Assembly (NCBI RefSeq): GCF_001050135.1
Contig: NZ_CP012040.1
Location: 5,411,001-5,475,000 of the forward strand
From: Cyclobacterium amurskyense
GTDB taxonomy: Bacteria; Bacteroidota; Bacteroidia; Cytophagales; Cyclobacteriaceae
DNA length: 64,000 nucleotides
Direction of reading: 5' to 3'
This document shows, in pieces, positions 63,903 through 64,000 of this stretch (the stretch's first letter is position 1; every line of letters begins with the position of its first letter). Below the pieces are notes generated by a model. The model had not been told where the DNA came from. It did no database searches and saw only the letters and a program-made list of their open reading frames with translations. A program made the position numbers and the translations under genes.

Positions 63903-64000
63903 ATGGAATTACACAAGCTTTTCTTATTCTCAAAAAACACAGATGCGTTTGCCGCCCAACGGGGATATAATTATCAGACACTCAAGACCCTTGAAATCTG
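63903..64000 (+). CDS. 5' end of a gene, DUF4297-like N-terminus (runs out of window)
   Basis: The ATG at 63903, seven bases after the preceding stop, opens MELHKLFLFSKNTDAFAAQR followed by GYNYQTLKTLEI, and the frame is still open at the window end. The pattern 'AxRGYxYQxLKTLExW' is typical for the start of DUF4297-type proteins, some of which are anti-phage nucleases paired with HerA ATPases. Only 32 residues are visible. Confidence 0.5.
   Translation, partial: MELHKLFLFSKNTDAFAAQRGYNYQTLKTLEI

Noticed and set aside
1..64000. CRISPR arrays, tRNA and rRNA genes
   Set aside because: No regularly spaced direct repeats and no tRNA cloverleaf or rRNA segment was noticed; a dedicated RNA scan could still find a small RNA.

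Overview
The window is a stretch of an AT-rich Bacteroidota chromosome. The lineage is probably Cytophagales, family Cyclobacteriaceae (Cyclobacterium- or Algoriphagus-like). The evidence is a SusC/SusD pair, many lipoproteins with CxxD/E-type N-termini, a GLPGLI protein beside an outer-membrane beta-barrel receptor, DUF4270/Kelch and DUF4221-type lipoproteins, LytS/LytTR two-component pairs and a one-sulfatase glycan cluster. No tRNA, rRNA or CRISPR array was seen.

Layout. 1-8.3 kb: the 3' end of a gamma-glutamyltransferase, a small winged-helix-like protein, a secreted ceramidase-like protein and a SusD-SusC nutrient uptake operon. 8.3-13.3 kb: a 222-bp MITE-like repeat, an unusual SDR oxidoreductase with a zinc-ribbon extension, small hypotheticals and an orphan CheY-like regulator. 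13.3-25.4 kb: secreted catabolic proteins (sialidase-fold protein, sulfatase, mutarotase-like protein, CBM9-like protein, Tat-exported protein, M81/MlrC metallopeptidase) and a bile-acid:sodium symporter family transporter, with the second copy of the MITE-like repeat. 25.9-27.3 kb: a complete IS4-family element. 27.4-37.4 kb: envelope lipoproteins and an outer-membrane protein, a DUF4270-Kelch-LytS-LytT operon and tandem DUF4221-like lipoproteins. 37.5-46.2 kb: two Tat-exported molybdopterin subunits sharing one 2Fe-2S subunit, an exported flavodoxin, tandem NTF2-like proteins and a second LytS-LytT pair. 46.2-53.3 kb: a membrane-tethered winged-helix regulator divergent from a propeller lipoprotein, a decayed ParE toxin with an intact antitoxin, and the GLPGLI/beta-barrel pair. 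54.3-56.6 kb: DNA topoisomerase III.

56.8-64 kb is an accessory region and the most interesting part. It holds the wreckage of an Rhs polymorphic-toxin locus on the minus strand. There is a core fragment with a first tip, then two further displaced toxin tips, each tip followed by a probable immunity gene. The core is interrupted by three short palindromic elements, all inserted where a YD-repeat Gly-Asn codon pair is expected. The locus is cut by a REP-associated tyrosine transposase (RAYT) element and by its internally deleted derivatives (at least four copies in 7 kb). These also truncate an XRE regulator and a DUF4263/Shedu-like gene. At the right edge a new gene begins whose N-terminus looks like a DUF4297-type defence protein, so the window may run into a defence island.

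All assignments come from reading the sequence by eye. Family names are recognition-based and no database search was run.
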